DNA from: Ardenticatenales bacterium
GTDB taxonomy: Bacteria; Chloroflexota; Anaerolineae; Ardenticatenales; Ardenticatenaceae
Direction: 5' to 3'
Assembly: GCA_020634795.1 (NCBI GenBank)
Contig: JACKAZ010000008.1
Location: 1-64,000 of the forward strand
Length of the DNA: 64,000 nt
The stretch's first letter is position 1. Every line of letters starts with the position of its first letter. This document shows positions 45,061 through 52,563 of the stretch, piece after piece. The notes below the pieces were generated by a model that was not told where the DNA came from, did not search any database, and saw nothing but the letters and a program-made list of their open reading frames with translations. A program made the translations under genes and the position numbers.

Positions 45061-46288
45061 CTTTCCCCTTTCTCATTTGCGAGTGATCATATTCGATTTT
45101 CTCATCCACGCTCGCCCGCGCGGCGGCCACATCTTTCAGGCCGCTGCCCGTGATCAGCACCACCACGCGCTCATCGCGCGCCACCCTTCCTTGGGCCAGC
45201 GCTAACCGCGCCCCGGCCCACGCGGCCGCCGCGGCTGGCTCGGCAAAAACGCCGCTCTGCCGCGCCAATTCGGGGATCGCGGCAAGGATCGCCTCATCGC
45301 TGACCCGCAGGAAGGCCCCGTTGCTTTCCCGCACGGCGCGAAGCGCCTTGAATCCGTCGCGCGGTAGGTCGGCGCTGATCGAATCGGCGCGAGTCTGCGC
45401 CGCGATGCGCGGCAGGTCGGCGTGCCTCCCTTGCTCCCACGCCAACGTACAAGCATCGCTGCCCGCCGCCTGCACGCCGTAGAGGCGCGGCATTCGCGTG
45501 ATCCAGCCCAGTTGCAACAGATCGTAGAAGCCCTTGTGAACCCCGCCGATGATGCAGCCATCCCCCACGCTCACCACGACGGCATCCGGCGCTTCCCATC
45601 CCAACTGTTCCGCAATCTCATAGGCGACGGTTTTCTTCCCCTCCGTCATCCACGGATTGTAGCCCGTGTTGCGGCAATACCAGCCTTCTTGCTCGCAGGC
45701 CGACAAACAAAGCTCAAAGGCCTGATCGTAGCTGCCGTCAACCAGATTGACTTCGGCACCGTAGACCAACAACTGGGCGATCTTGGCCTCCGGCGCGGTG
45801 CGTGGCACGAAGATGACGTGACGCATCCCGACGCTGGCCGCCACGCCCGCCAGCGCCGCCGCCGCGTTGCCCGTGCTGGCGGTCGCAATCGTCTCGTAGC
45901 CCATTGCCCGTGCCCGCACCACCGCCATCGCCGAAGCGCGATCCTTCAAGCTGCCGGTGGGGTTGCGACTGTCGTCCTTCAGCCAGAGATCGTCGAAGCC
46001 CGTCGCGGTGGCCAGCCGCTCGGCGTGGTAGAGCGGCGTCCAGCCGATGTCGAGCGGCGGAATCAGCGCGGGGTCGGCGACGGGGAGCAGCGGCAGGTAG
46101 CGCCACATGCTGGGCCATTCGCTGCGCCGAATTTCATCGCGCTTCACGCCGTTGCCCATCGCGGCGTAATCATAGCGCACATCCAGGGTGCCGACCGCGC
46201 CATGCTTGGGGCAGACGTAGGCGACCTCGTCGAAGTCGTACGTTTCCCCGCAGATCAGGCAGCGGTAGTCGGTGGTATAGTCAGTCAT
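45041..46288 (-). CDS. thrC: Threonine synthase
   Basis: A 415-residue PLP enzyme that converts O-phosphohomoserine to threonine. It has an N-terminal zinc-ribbon-like part (Cys10, Cys13, Cys26 in YRCLICGETY and YVCPKHG), the DIGWTPLYHAERL entry, the PLP lysine Lys115 in RNPTGSLKDRASAM, and the phosphate-binding ATASTGNAAAALAGVAAS. The C-terminal SGLKD motif is present (GSGLKDVAAA). The class resembles the plant-type/archaeal enzymes with the N-terminal ribbon. No thrB or hom gene is near. No Shine-Dalgarno is seen. The 47-residue membrane protein gene overlaps its end. Confidence 0.93.
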   Translation of the reverse strand: MTDYTTDYRCLICGETYDFDEVAYVCPKHGAVGTLDVRYDYAAMGNGVKRDEIRRSEWPSMWRYLPLLPVADPALIPPLDIGWTPLYHAERLATATGFDDLWLKDDSRNPTGSLKDRASAMAVVRARAMGYETIATASTGNAAAALAGVAASVGMRHVIFVPRTAPEAKIAQLLVYGAEVNLVDGSYDQAFELCLSACEQEGWYCRNTGYNPWMTEGKKTVAYEIAEQLGWEAPDAVVVSVGDGCIIGGVHKGFYDLLQLGWITRMPRLYGVQAAGSDACTLAWEQGRHADLPRIAAQTRADSISADLPRDGFKALRAVRESNGAFLRVSDEAILAAIPELARQSGVFAEPAAAAAWAGARLALAQGRVARDERVVVLITGSGLKDVAAARASVDEKIEYDHSQMRKGKDDRSTD

Positions 46289-46496
46289 CTGAGTTTTGAG
46301 TGGATGTGATGTGGAGAATAGCGAATGGGGGGTTGTAGGCTAACCCATCACCCCACCCCCGTTGTTGCTCGTTTCGCGCGGGGCAAGCAGAACTGGGTCA
46401 ACTGATGAAGAAACGATGTTACCCATCCTCGATCGCAAGACGAGATACGTCCACCCCGACGACAGCACAGCGGTGAAACGATTCTCGCCCTCTGCC

Positions 46497-46543
46497 CATG
46501 CACCATGCACCATGCACCATGCACCTTTCACCATTCACCATGC
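46497..46543 (+). repeat. 7-bp tandem repeats (CATGCAC)
   Basis: Four CATGCAC units, then CTTTCAC and CATTCAC, lie between the thrC start and the arcC stop. The same heptamer with four units occurs at 48965. Confidence 0.92.
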
Positions 46544-46563
46544 CGCGAGACACCACCCCGTCC

Positions 46564-47535
46564 TCAATCCGGCAACACCAGCGTACCGGTCTGGCCCCGC
46601 ATGGCCCGGCGCAGGTTGGGCGGGTTGGTGATGATCGCCTTCTTGCCACCGTTGTCGAGGTAGCGCAAGACCGATTCGATCTTCGGCCCCATCGAGCCTG
46701 CGGGGAATTGGCCATCGGCCAGATATTGGCGCGCTTCCGAGGCGCTCATCTGCGCAAGGTCTTGCTGATCGGGCTTGTTGAAGTTGATCGCGACCCGTTC
46801 CACGCCGGTCGAGATGATAAACAGGTCGGCCTGCACATTGATGGCCATCAAGGCGGAGAGTCGATCTTTGTCGATGACCGCAGCCACGCCCTCCACCTCG
46901 CCCTTCCAATTGTAAGCGACTGGAATGCCCCCGCCCCCGCCCGCGATCACGATCCAGCCGTTGTTGACCGCAGCGGCGATCGCGTCCATCTCGAAGACTT
47001 GCTTCGGCTCCGGCGAGGCCACGACCCGCCGCCAGCCGCGGCCCGCATCCTCGACCAGCGTCCAGCCCTCCGCTTCCATCTGTTTTGCCTGCGCTTCATC
47101 CATGAAGGAGCCAACCGGTTTGGTGGGATTCTGAAAGGCGGGATCGGCCTTGTCGACCACGACCTGCGTGACGATGGAGAAGGCGCGACGGTAAAGTAAC
47201 CCTTTCGCGAACTCGTTGTTGAGCGCCTGCTGCAACATGTAGCCGATGCTGCCCTGCGTGTCGGCCACGATCAGATCGAGGGGCGTGGCATGGACCTCCG
47301 CCGCGGCCAGTTCGTTGCGCCGCATGATGAAGCCCACCTGAGGCCCGTTGCCATGGGTCACCAGCACCGTCCATCCCTCGCGGATGAGAGCCACGATATG
47401 GCGCGCGGTTTCGCGTACCGCCTCCCACTGATAGCTCACCGCGACCTTGTGCTTGTCGGCGATCAGCGAGTTGCCCCCGATCGCGACCACGGCGACGGGG
47501 TAGGAGCGGGGTTGATTGGCGAGTTGGGGGGGCAT
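46564..47535 (-). CDS. arcC: Carbamate kinase
   Basis: A 323-residue amino acid kinase family enzyme, making ATP from carbamoyl phosphate or the reverse. Family signatures are VAVVAIGGNSLIADK, the LVTHGNGPQVGFIMRR loop, ADTQGSIGYMLQQALN, the VVASPEPKQVFEMDAI segment, IVIAGGGGGIPV and VDKADPAF with DLFIISTGVERVAINF. The C-terminal GSMGPKIESVLRYL is typical. It lies near a knotted carbamoyltransferase gene, with 316 bases between them; the two could form a catabolic route that makes ATP from a carbamoylated substrate, as arc and yge clusters do. Confidence 0.95.
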   Translation of the reverse strand: MPPQLANQPRSYPVAVVAIGGNSLIADKHKVAVSYQWEAVRETARHIVALIREGWTVLVTHGNGPQVGFIMRRNELAAAEVHATPLDLIVADTQGSIGYMLQQALNNEFAKGLLYRRAFSIVTQVVVDKADPAFQNPTKPVGSFMDEAQAKQMEAEGWTLVEDAGRGWRRVVASPEPKQVFEMDAIAAAVNNGWIVIAGGGGGIPVAYNWKGEVEGVAAVIDKDRLSALMAINVQADLFIISTGVERVAINFNKPDQQDLAQMSASEARQYLADGQFPAGSMGPKIESVLRYLDNGGKKAIITNPPNLRRAMRGQTGTLVLPD

Positions 47536-47851
47536 GGGGGTCCTATCTGTGGCGTGTTGCGTGTTTAGGTGTTGCAGGACGCGGGTGGGATGTTTAAGTT
47601 TCTCTTGCCATTACGGGTGGTGCATGGTGCATGGTGCATGGGACACATTGCCAATCGTTGAGTGAGCAATGTGCCTCGATCCATGACTCACGAGGATGTG
47701 CAAGATCACAGTGCAAATCAATGAAATTATAATGTAAATGTTTCTCGGGTCGCGATTAACGTTACCCCATTCTCCATTCACCACGACAAAGCCACCGTTT
47801 CCTACCGACTTGGCAGCCGATTCCTCTTCTCAGACGACGATAGCGCCTCCG
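47536..47851. other. Intergenic stretch with heptamers, no gene
   Basis: Three GGTGCAT heptamers lie at 47619-47640, and CATTCTC/CATTCAC units at about 47769-47785. No open frame is convincing. Confidence 0.65.
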
Positions 47852-48826
47852 CTACATCGTCAGCGCCATGACCGCCTTTTGCACGTGGAGGCGGTTTTCG
47901 GCTTCGTCGTAAACCCACGATTGCGGGCCGTCGATCAGCCCGTCGGTCACTTCGATGGAGCGGTCGGCGGGAAGGCAGTGCATGTAGCCCGCGTGGGGCG
48001 CGGCCAGCGCCATGCGTCGTTCATCGGCGATCCAATCACTGTATTGGGCGCCGATCTTCGCCGATTCCTCGTTGTCTTCCGTGGTCATCCAACAGCCCCA
48101 GCTCTTGGGGTAAACGACATCCGCGCCCTCGAAGCCCGCGTCGAAGTCGTCCAACTGCTCGAAGCTGCCGCCCGACGCGGTGGCGTTCTCTTTCGCTTGC
48201 TGCACGATCTCTGGCATCAGCCCAAACTCGGCGGGCGCGGTCAGACGCACGTTCATGCCGTAGCGACTCATCAGCAGAATGAGCGACTGCGGCACCGAGA
48301 GTGGCTTTTGGTAGCTGGACGCGTAGGCCCACGACACGTTGATCGTTTTGCCGCGCGGGTCGCCGAAGCGCTCCATGACGGTCAGCAGATCGGCCAGCGC
48401 TTGGAAGGGGTGGTAGACATCACATTGCATATTCAGCACCGGCACACGGCTGGCTTCGGCCACCGCCGTGATGTAGTCGTTGCCGAAGGCCCAATCACAT
48501 TGCCGGATCGCCAGCCCATCGTAATAGCGGCCCAGAATCTCGCCGATCTCCTTCGCCGTGTCGCCATGCGAAATCTGGGTCGTCTGGCTTTCGATGAAGG
48601 CCGCGTGGCCGCCAAGCTGCGCCATCCCCGCCTCGAAGCTGGCGCGGGTGCGGGTGCTGCTGAAGAAGAAAAGCATCGCCAACGTCTTGTCGCGCAGCAG
48701 CGCATGGGATTCGCCCACGGCGCGTGCCCGTTTGAGCGCCTTCGCCACCTCGAACACCGTGTCGAGTTCGCTCTTGCTCCACTGTTGGGTGGAGATCATA
48801 TCTTTGCCACGTAGGTGGGTTTGCAT
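47852..48826 (-). CDS. Knotted carbamoyltransferase (YgeW/AOTCase type)
   Basis: A 324-residue aspartate/ornithine carbamoyltransferase fold protein. The carbamoyl phosphate site reads FFSSTRTRASFEAGMAQLGG, the second domain has VNLQCD-like VLNMQCDVYHPFQALADL, and the C-terminal HCLPADRS is present. The loop WAYASSYQKPLSVPQSLILL, with KPLSVPQ, is the mark of the knotted group (N-acetylornithine or N-succinylornithine carbamoyltransferase and YgeW). IVYPKSWG and SGGSFEQL also match YgeW. Thus the substrate may be not ornithine but an acetylated or unknown amine. Carbamate kinase lies beside it, and E. coli ygeW also lies in a cluster with a carbamate kinase. An AAACTCATA-type nonamer tract precedes the gene. 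Confidence 0.85.
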   Translation of the reverse strand: MQTHLRGKDMISTQQWSKSELDTVFEVAKALKRARAVGESHALLRDKTLAMLFFFSSTRTRASFEAGMAQLGGHAAFIESQTTQISHGDTAKEIGEILGRYYDGLAIRQCDWAFGNDYITAVAEASRVPVLNMQCDVYHPFQALADLLTVMERFGDPRGKTINVSWAYASSYQKPLSVPQSLILLMSRYGMNVRLTAPAEFGLMPEIVQQAKENATASGGSFEQLDDFDAGFEGADVVYPKSWGCWMTTEDNEESAKIGAQYSDWIADERRMALAAPHAGYMHCLPADRSIEVTDGLIDGPQSWVYDEAENRLHVQKAVMALTM

Positions 48827-48843
48827 GGGTCGCTCCGAGGGAT

Positions 48844-48887
48844 GAGTTTTGGAGTTTTATGAGTTTTGTGAGTTTTATGAGTTGGGA
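48844..48887 (-). repeat. 9-bp tandem repeats (AAACTCATA type) upstream of carbamoyltransferase
   Basis: On the minus strand, units of AAACTCATA, AAACTCACA and similar sequences lie directly before the carbamoyltransferase ribosome region, in the same orientation as before the SQR gene. Confidence 0.85.
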
Positions 48888-48964
48888 ATTGACGGGTTTA
48901 AGGGGTTTGGTGGGTTGGAGTGAGCAGCAACGGCAGAGCGGCGAAACGATGCTCGACCTCTGCC

Positions 48965-49013
48965 CATGCACCATGCACCATGCACCATGCACCATTCGCC
49001 ATGCGCCATGCGC
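48965..49013 (+). repeat. 7-bp tandem repeats (CATGCAC, CATGCGC)
   Basis: Four CATGCAC units are followed by CATTCGC and two CATGCGC. The tract lies between the carbamoyltransferase start and the SRPBCC gene end. Confidence 0.92.
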
Positions 49014-49086
49014 CAAAATCCGTTCTGCGTTCGGAGCATGCCCTGAGCGAAGAGAAGGCTTCTGCGTTACCTGCTCTGCGTTGCCG

Positions 49087-49506
49087 TTACAGTCGTCGTT
49101 CCGCCGGTGCCAGCTCACGGTGAAGGGCGTCGAGTTGGCGTTGGGCGTTGCTTTGCAGCTTGCCGCGCCAGAGCATGGCCAACGGGCCGTGTGCGCTCAC
49201 CGTCAGGGCGACGCTGCTGCCGCTGGGGGTCGCGTCAAGACGCAGACTTTCCACCAGCAGCGGGCCAACGCCAGTGGTGGGGCGCAGTTCACAGACCAGC
49301 AACCGCCCCTCGGCGATGGATTGCACCGTCCCCTCATAGTCCCGTTCGCCGCCCAGCAGCGCGGGCCGCGCCACCACAAAGCGGCTCCCCACGGCCCACG
49401 CGGTCTCGCCGGGCTGCCAGCGCGGCGCACCCAACGCCAGCCAGCGCCGCCAAACCGTGCCCCCCGCCACGCGAATCTGCCGCGACGCCTGCACCGTCAC
49501 GGGCAT
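49087..49506 (-). CDS. SRPBCC (START-like) family protein
   Basis: A 139-residue protein with the look of a polyketide cyclase/START-like SRPBCC domain: MPVTVQASRQIRVAGGTVWR, then WQPGETAWAVGSRFVVARPA, YEGTVQSIAEGRLLVCELRP and a last long helix (LWRGKLQSNAQRQLDALHREL). These proteins hold a hydrophobic ligand in a cup. Function is not predictable. The start is uncertain: ATG 49506 fits the domain best; a start at 49596 would add 30 residues without known similarity. A short gap separates it from pepA upstream on the same strand, which suggests co-transcription. Confidence 0.7.
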   Translation of the reverse strand: MPVTVQASRQIRVAGGTVWRRWLALGAPRWQPGETAWAVGSRFVVARPALLGGERDYEGTVQSIAEGRLLVCELRPTTGVGPLLVESLRLDATPSGSSVALTVSAHGPLAMLWRGKLQSNAQRQLDALHRELAPAERRL

Positions 49507-49623
49507 GGCAATGGCCCCATACGATGACGGAATGTAAGCGTGTGAAGGGGTGAGAGGATCACCCGTGACGTCGCAACGGAGTCGCGTGCTGCCCATTTTC
49601 CATGCGTCATAAGCCGTTCTGCG

Positions 49624-51126
49624 TTACCTGCTCTGCGTTACCTGCTCCGCGTTGCCGTTCTGCACCAGTTCCAGCAGCAGACGGACGCCGTAACCGGTGG
49701 CCCCGTAGTTGATCCACGGCGCGACGGGCATTCGGAGGCTGATCTCGTGACCGAACCAGACCGTTCCGGCGATGTCGAGGTGCGCCCATTCGTAATCGCC
49801 GATGAAGTGGCGCAGGAAGAGCGCCGCGCCAATCGTGCCCGCCCAGCGGCCCGTGGTGTTGCGGACATCGGCGACACGGCTGGAGATCAGCTTTTCGTAC
49901 GGTTCGTAGAGCGGCAGTCGCCAAACCATCTCACCGCTGCGCAGGCTCGCCCCTTCGATGCGGCCCGCCAACTCGTCGGTGGTGGCAAAGTAGCCGCACA
50001 TGTCGGTGCCGAGCGATTGGACGACCGAGCCGGTCAGGGTCGCCAAATCTAGAACGATGCGGGGCTGGTAGCGGTCGATGTAGGTCAGCGCGTCGGCGAG
50101 GATGAGACGGCCTTCCGCGTCGGTGTTGACCACTTCGATCTTCTTGCCGTTGAGCGCTGTCACCACCGTGGAGGGCAAGGTGGCGTGGGCGTCGATGGCG
50201 TTGTCGGTGGCGGGCACGATGCCAACGATCGGCTGATCGATCGGCTCCGGCAGCTCGGCCAGCGTGCGGAAGAGGCCGAGCACCGCCGCGCCGCCCCCCA
50301 TGTCATCCTTCATCAACCACATCTGGTCGGTGACCTTCAGGTTGACCCCGCCCGTATCGAAGATGATGCCCTTGCCGACCACGCCGATCGGGGGCTGATC
50401 CGCCAGCTCTTTCACCCGATATTCTAGGATGATGAACTGCGGGGGCGTGACCGAACCGCGCCCCACGCTGGCGAAAGCGCCCATTCCCATCCGCTCCGCT
50501 TCTTCCAGCCCAATCACACTGACGCTGATGTGCGGACTGCTTTCGGCGATCTCGCGCGCGGTTTGAGCCAAATGGGGCGCGCTCACGATGTTGGGCGGCC
50601 CGTTGACGAGGTCGCGGCAACTGTTGATGCCGTTGGCAATCGCATCGCCCCGCGCGATCCCCGCTGCCACGCCGTCGCCGCCCAGCAACGTCAACTGGTC
50701 GATGCTCAGTCGCGCCCTGTCTGCCACCAACGTGAAATCGTAGAGGGCCAGCCTGGCGATTTCGGTGATGATTTCCGCGCTTTCAACCACGGAAAGCGCC
50801 GTTTGCTCGGGCAAGGCAAAGGCAAGGTGATTGCTGAGTGTGGCCGCGGCTTTCACGGCGCAGGCCGTGGCGATGCGCAGGGCGGCGGCGTTGTAAGCAC
50901 TGCTTTCCCCGAGGCCGACGAGGAGCAGCCGTGGCGTCACCAGCGCGCCCTGAGTGTACAGACGGGTCAGCCCGCCCAGTTCGCTCTCAAGGTCTTGGGT
51001 GACCGCGTTATCGTCCGGCAAACGGTCGCTCAGCCATTCCGGCAATCCCTCATCCGCAAAAAATCCAACGATCAACACATCACTTTCGACCAGCCACGGC
51101 GACTGGTCGAGGTTATTCACTCTCAT
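49624..51126 (-). CDS. pepA: Leucyl aminopeptidase (M17)
   Basis: A 500-residue hexameric dizinc aminopeptidase that removes N-terminal residues from peptides in the cytoplasm. Metal and catalytic parts are visible: VVGKGIIFDTGGVNLKV (Lys and Asp), MKDDMGGGAAVLGL, the signature VNTDAEGRLILADAL, and the C-terminal domain LDLATLTGS. The VNTDAEGRL motif is invariant in the family. ATG 51126 replaces a start 21 codons upstream. The last residues (QNGNAEQVTQSR) come from a dispersed intergenic repeat that has been read into the gene end; the normal C-terminus is near LLLELVQ. No strong ribosome site is seen. Confidence 0.93.
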   Translation of the reverse strand: MRVNNLDQSPWLVESDVLIVGFFADEGLPEWLSDRLPDDNAVTQDLESELGGLTRLYTQGALVTPRLLLVGLGESSAYNAAALRIATACAVKAAATLSNHLAFALPEQTALSVVESAEIITEIARLALYDFTLVADRARLSIDQLTLLGGDGVAAGIARGDAIANGINSCRDLVNGPPNIVSAPHLAQTAREIAESSPHISVSVIGLEEAERMGMGAFASVGRGSVTPPQFIILEYRVKELADQPPIGVVGKGIIFDTGGVNLKVTDQMWLMKDDMGGGAAVLGLFRTLAELPEPIDQPIVGIVPATDNAIDAHATLPSTVVTALNGKKIEVVNTDAEGRLILADALTYIDRYQPRIVLDLATLTGSVVQSLGTDMCGYFATTDELAGRIEGASLRSGEMVWRLPLYEPYEKLISSRVADVRNTTGRWAGTIGAALFLRHFIGDYEWAHLDIAGTVWFGHEISLRMPVAPWINYGATGYGVRLLLELVQNGNAEQVTQSR

Positions 51127-51211
51127 GTTCGTACCCTGATATTGATTCGTTCTTGCTATGGTCAGCACGACAGACGGGGAGTGTACCAAGAAGCGGGCAA
51201 AGGGAGAAAAT

Positions 51212-51314
51212 GGGGGCGGGGGAGTTGGGGGAGCGGGGGGAGCTGGGGGAGCTAGGGGAGCTGAGGGAGCTGGGGGAGCTGAGGGAGCTGAGGGAGCTGG
51301 GGGAGCGGGGGGAT
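51212..51314 (+). repeat. 11-unit 9-bp G-rich tandem tract (GGGGGAGCT)
   Basis: About eleven nonamers of GGGGGAGCT with variants AGGGGAGCT and GAGGGAGCT lie between pepA and the HIT gene. The G-runs may form G-quadruplexes on the plus strand. The same nonamer bounds the 3.6 kb repeats. Confidence 0.92.
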
Positions 51315-51346
51315 GGTTCGCTCTGATCGGAGATGAGGCACAGCCC

Positions 51347-51742
51347 TCAGCTCTCGATTTGCGGCTCTTCCTGCTTCAACCAGTAGCGAATGCCTTTGCC
51401 CGCCAGCGGCTCGTCGGCGTAGCGGGGAATCACGTGGCAATGGGCGTGGAAAATCTCTTGGCCGCCGACCTCGCCCGTGTTCCAACCCACGTTGTAGCCG
51501 TCCGGCGCGTGGCGCTCGTCCAGCAGCGCCTTCGCCTGCCGAAGCAGTTCGCCCGTCGCCGCCCACTCCTCGGCGCTTAGATCGAAGACAGAGTCACGAT
51601 GACGGCGCGGCACAATGACGCCCGCACCGGCCAGTGTCGGATCGGGCTGCTGCAAGAAGCGGCAATGTGCGTTTTCGAGAACGACGCTCTGGTCCTCGGC
51701 GAGGGGGTCGCAGAAGGGGCAGTCGTTTGGTGTATCGCTCAT
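51347..51742 (-). CDS. HIT family nucleotide-binding protein
   Basis: A 131-residue HIT protein of the Hint/HinT-like or Ap4A hydrolase group. CPFCDPL near residue 8 is a zinc-binding-type pair seen in the Fhit/HIT set, VIVPRRHRDSVFDLSAEEW is the second conserved stretch, and the histidine triad is HAHCHVIPR (HxHxHxx). It would hydrolyse nucleotide phosphoramidates or dinucleoside polyphosphates. The start ATG 51742 has an AAGGACC-like site. The G-rich nonamer tract lies directly downstream. Confidence 0.93.
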   Translation of the reverse strand: MSDTPNDCPFCDPLAEDQSVVLENAHCRFLQQPDPTLAGAGVIVPRRHRDSVFDLSAEEWAATGELLRQAKALLDERHAPDGYNVGWNTGEVGGQEIFHAHCHVIPRYADEPLAGKGIRYWLKQEEPQIES

Positions 51743-51967
51743 GGGGGTCCTTATCGGTATCAGCTCACTCGATAAGCGTGGCTGGCTGGTATGAGACGTA
51801 TTGGCCGTTGCGTATGGAACCTGTGTTGAGCATAGTCGAAACAGAGTCTGTTGGCTAACGATCTGTCCCCATCAATCCGAGCCGGTTGGTACAGTCGGTA
51901 GCCGAGTGTGAGGGCGAGGCCTTGTCCAGCGTTGGATATCGGCGCTTCCCATTGAGACCCGCCCCAT

Positions 51968-52563
51968 TCATTCGTCCGCCGCCGCCAGCAGCCCCCCGGC
52001 TTCGTCCCATGCCACCTTGTATGTGTAATCTGGCGGCCCGTCGCAGCGGGCGAGGGCGCGGCCCTGCTGTGCGTGCTGCTGGGCTGCCGCCTTGTTGCCC
52101 GCCGCGAGCGCCTGCTGCGCGAGGAAGCAATGCACATCCGCGCCCTGCAACACGTAGCCGCTCCGCTTGGTGATGAGCGCCGCCTCCTGCGCCAGCCGCC
52201 GCGCCGCCTCATCGTGGCCCTGCACCGCCCGCAGCCGCGCCAAATCAAGGAGGATGTCAGCTTCGTGTTCCCCCGCGTTGATGCGGCGGCAACGGTGCAA
52301 TGCCTCGCTCAGGTCCTGCTCCGCCGCTGCCAAATCGCCGCGTTCTCGCTGCGCCGCGCCCAGCAGCCAGTAGGCACGCACGAAATCGCGCACAGGATAT
52401 ACAAAGTCCGGATGCTTTGCTGTTTTCTCCGCCAGTTCCAACGCATGCTGCGCGTGGCGTTGGCCCTCACCCGGCTCGCTCCGCTCGCCACCCTCTCCCG
52501 ATATCGGGAGAGGGTTGATGTTGTCACTCTTGATTTGTGGCGCCGTACCAGCGGGACGTGGGG
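51968..52563 (-). pseudogene. C-terminal TPR part of STAND protein, in a shifted frame
   Basis: This frame continues the TPR region of the STAND protein read from 54912: RHAQHALELAEKTAKHPDFV, YWLLGAAQRERGDLAAAEQD, LSEALHRCRRINAGEHEADI and ALLAAGNK-type helices follow each other as TPRs. The reading frame is one base off the upstream part. The switch point is most probably the run of six G on the plus strand at 52560-52565 (CCCCCC on the coding strand). Just inside it is a palindromic repeat element that reads PLPISGEG in this frame. Joined, the protein would be about 980 residues. Confidence 0.75.

Noticed and set aside
52309..52560. Native C-terminus of the second STAND protein in the first frame
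   Set aside because: The Arg/Ser-rich residues there have no TPR character, while the alternative frame gives clean TPRs.
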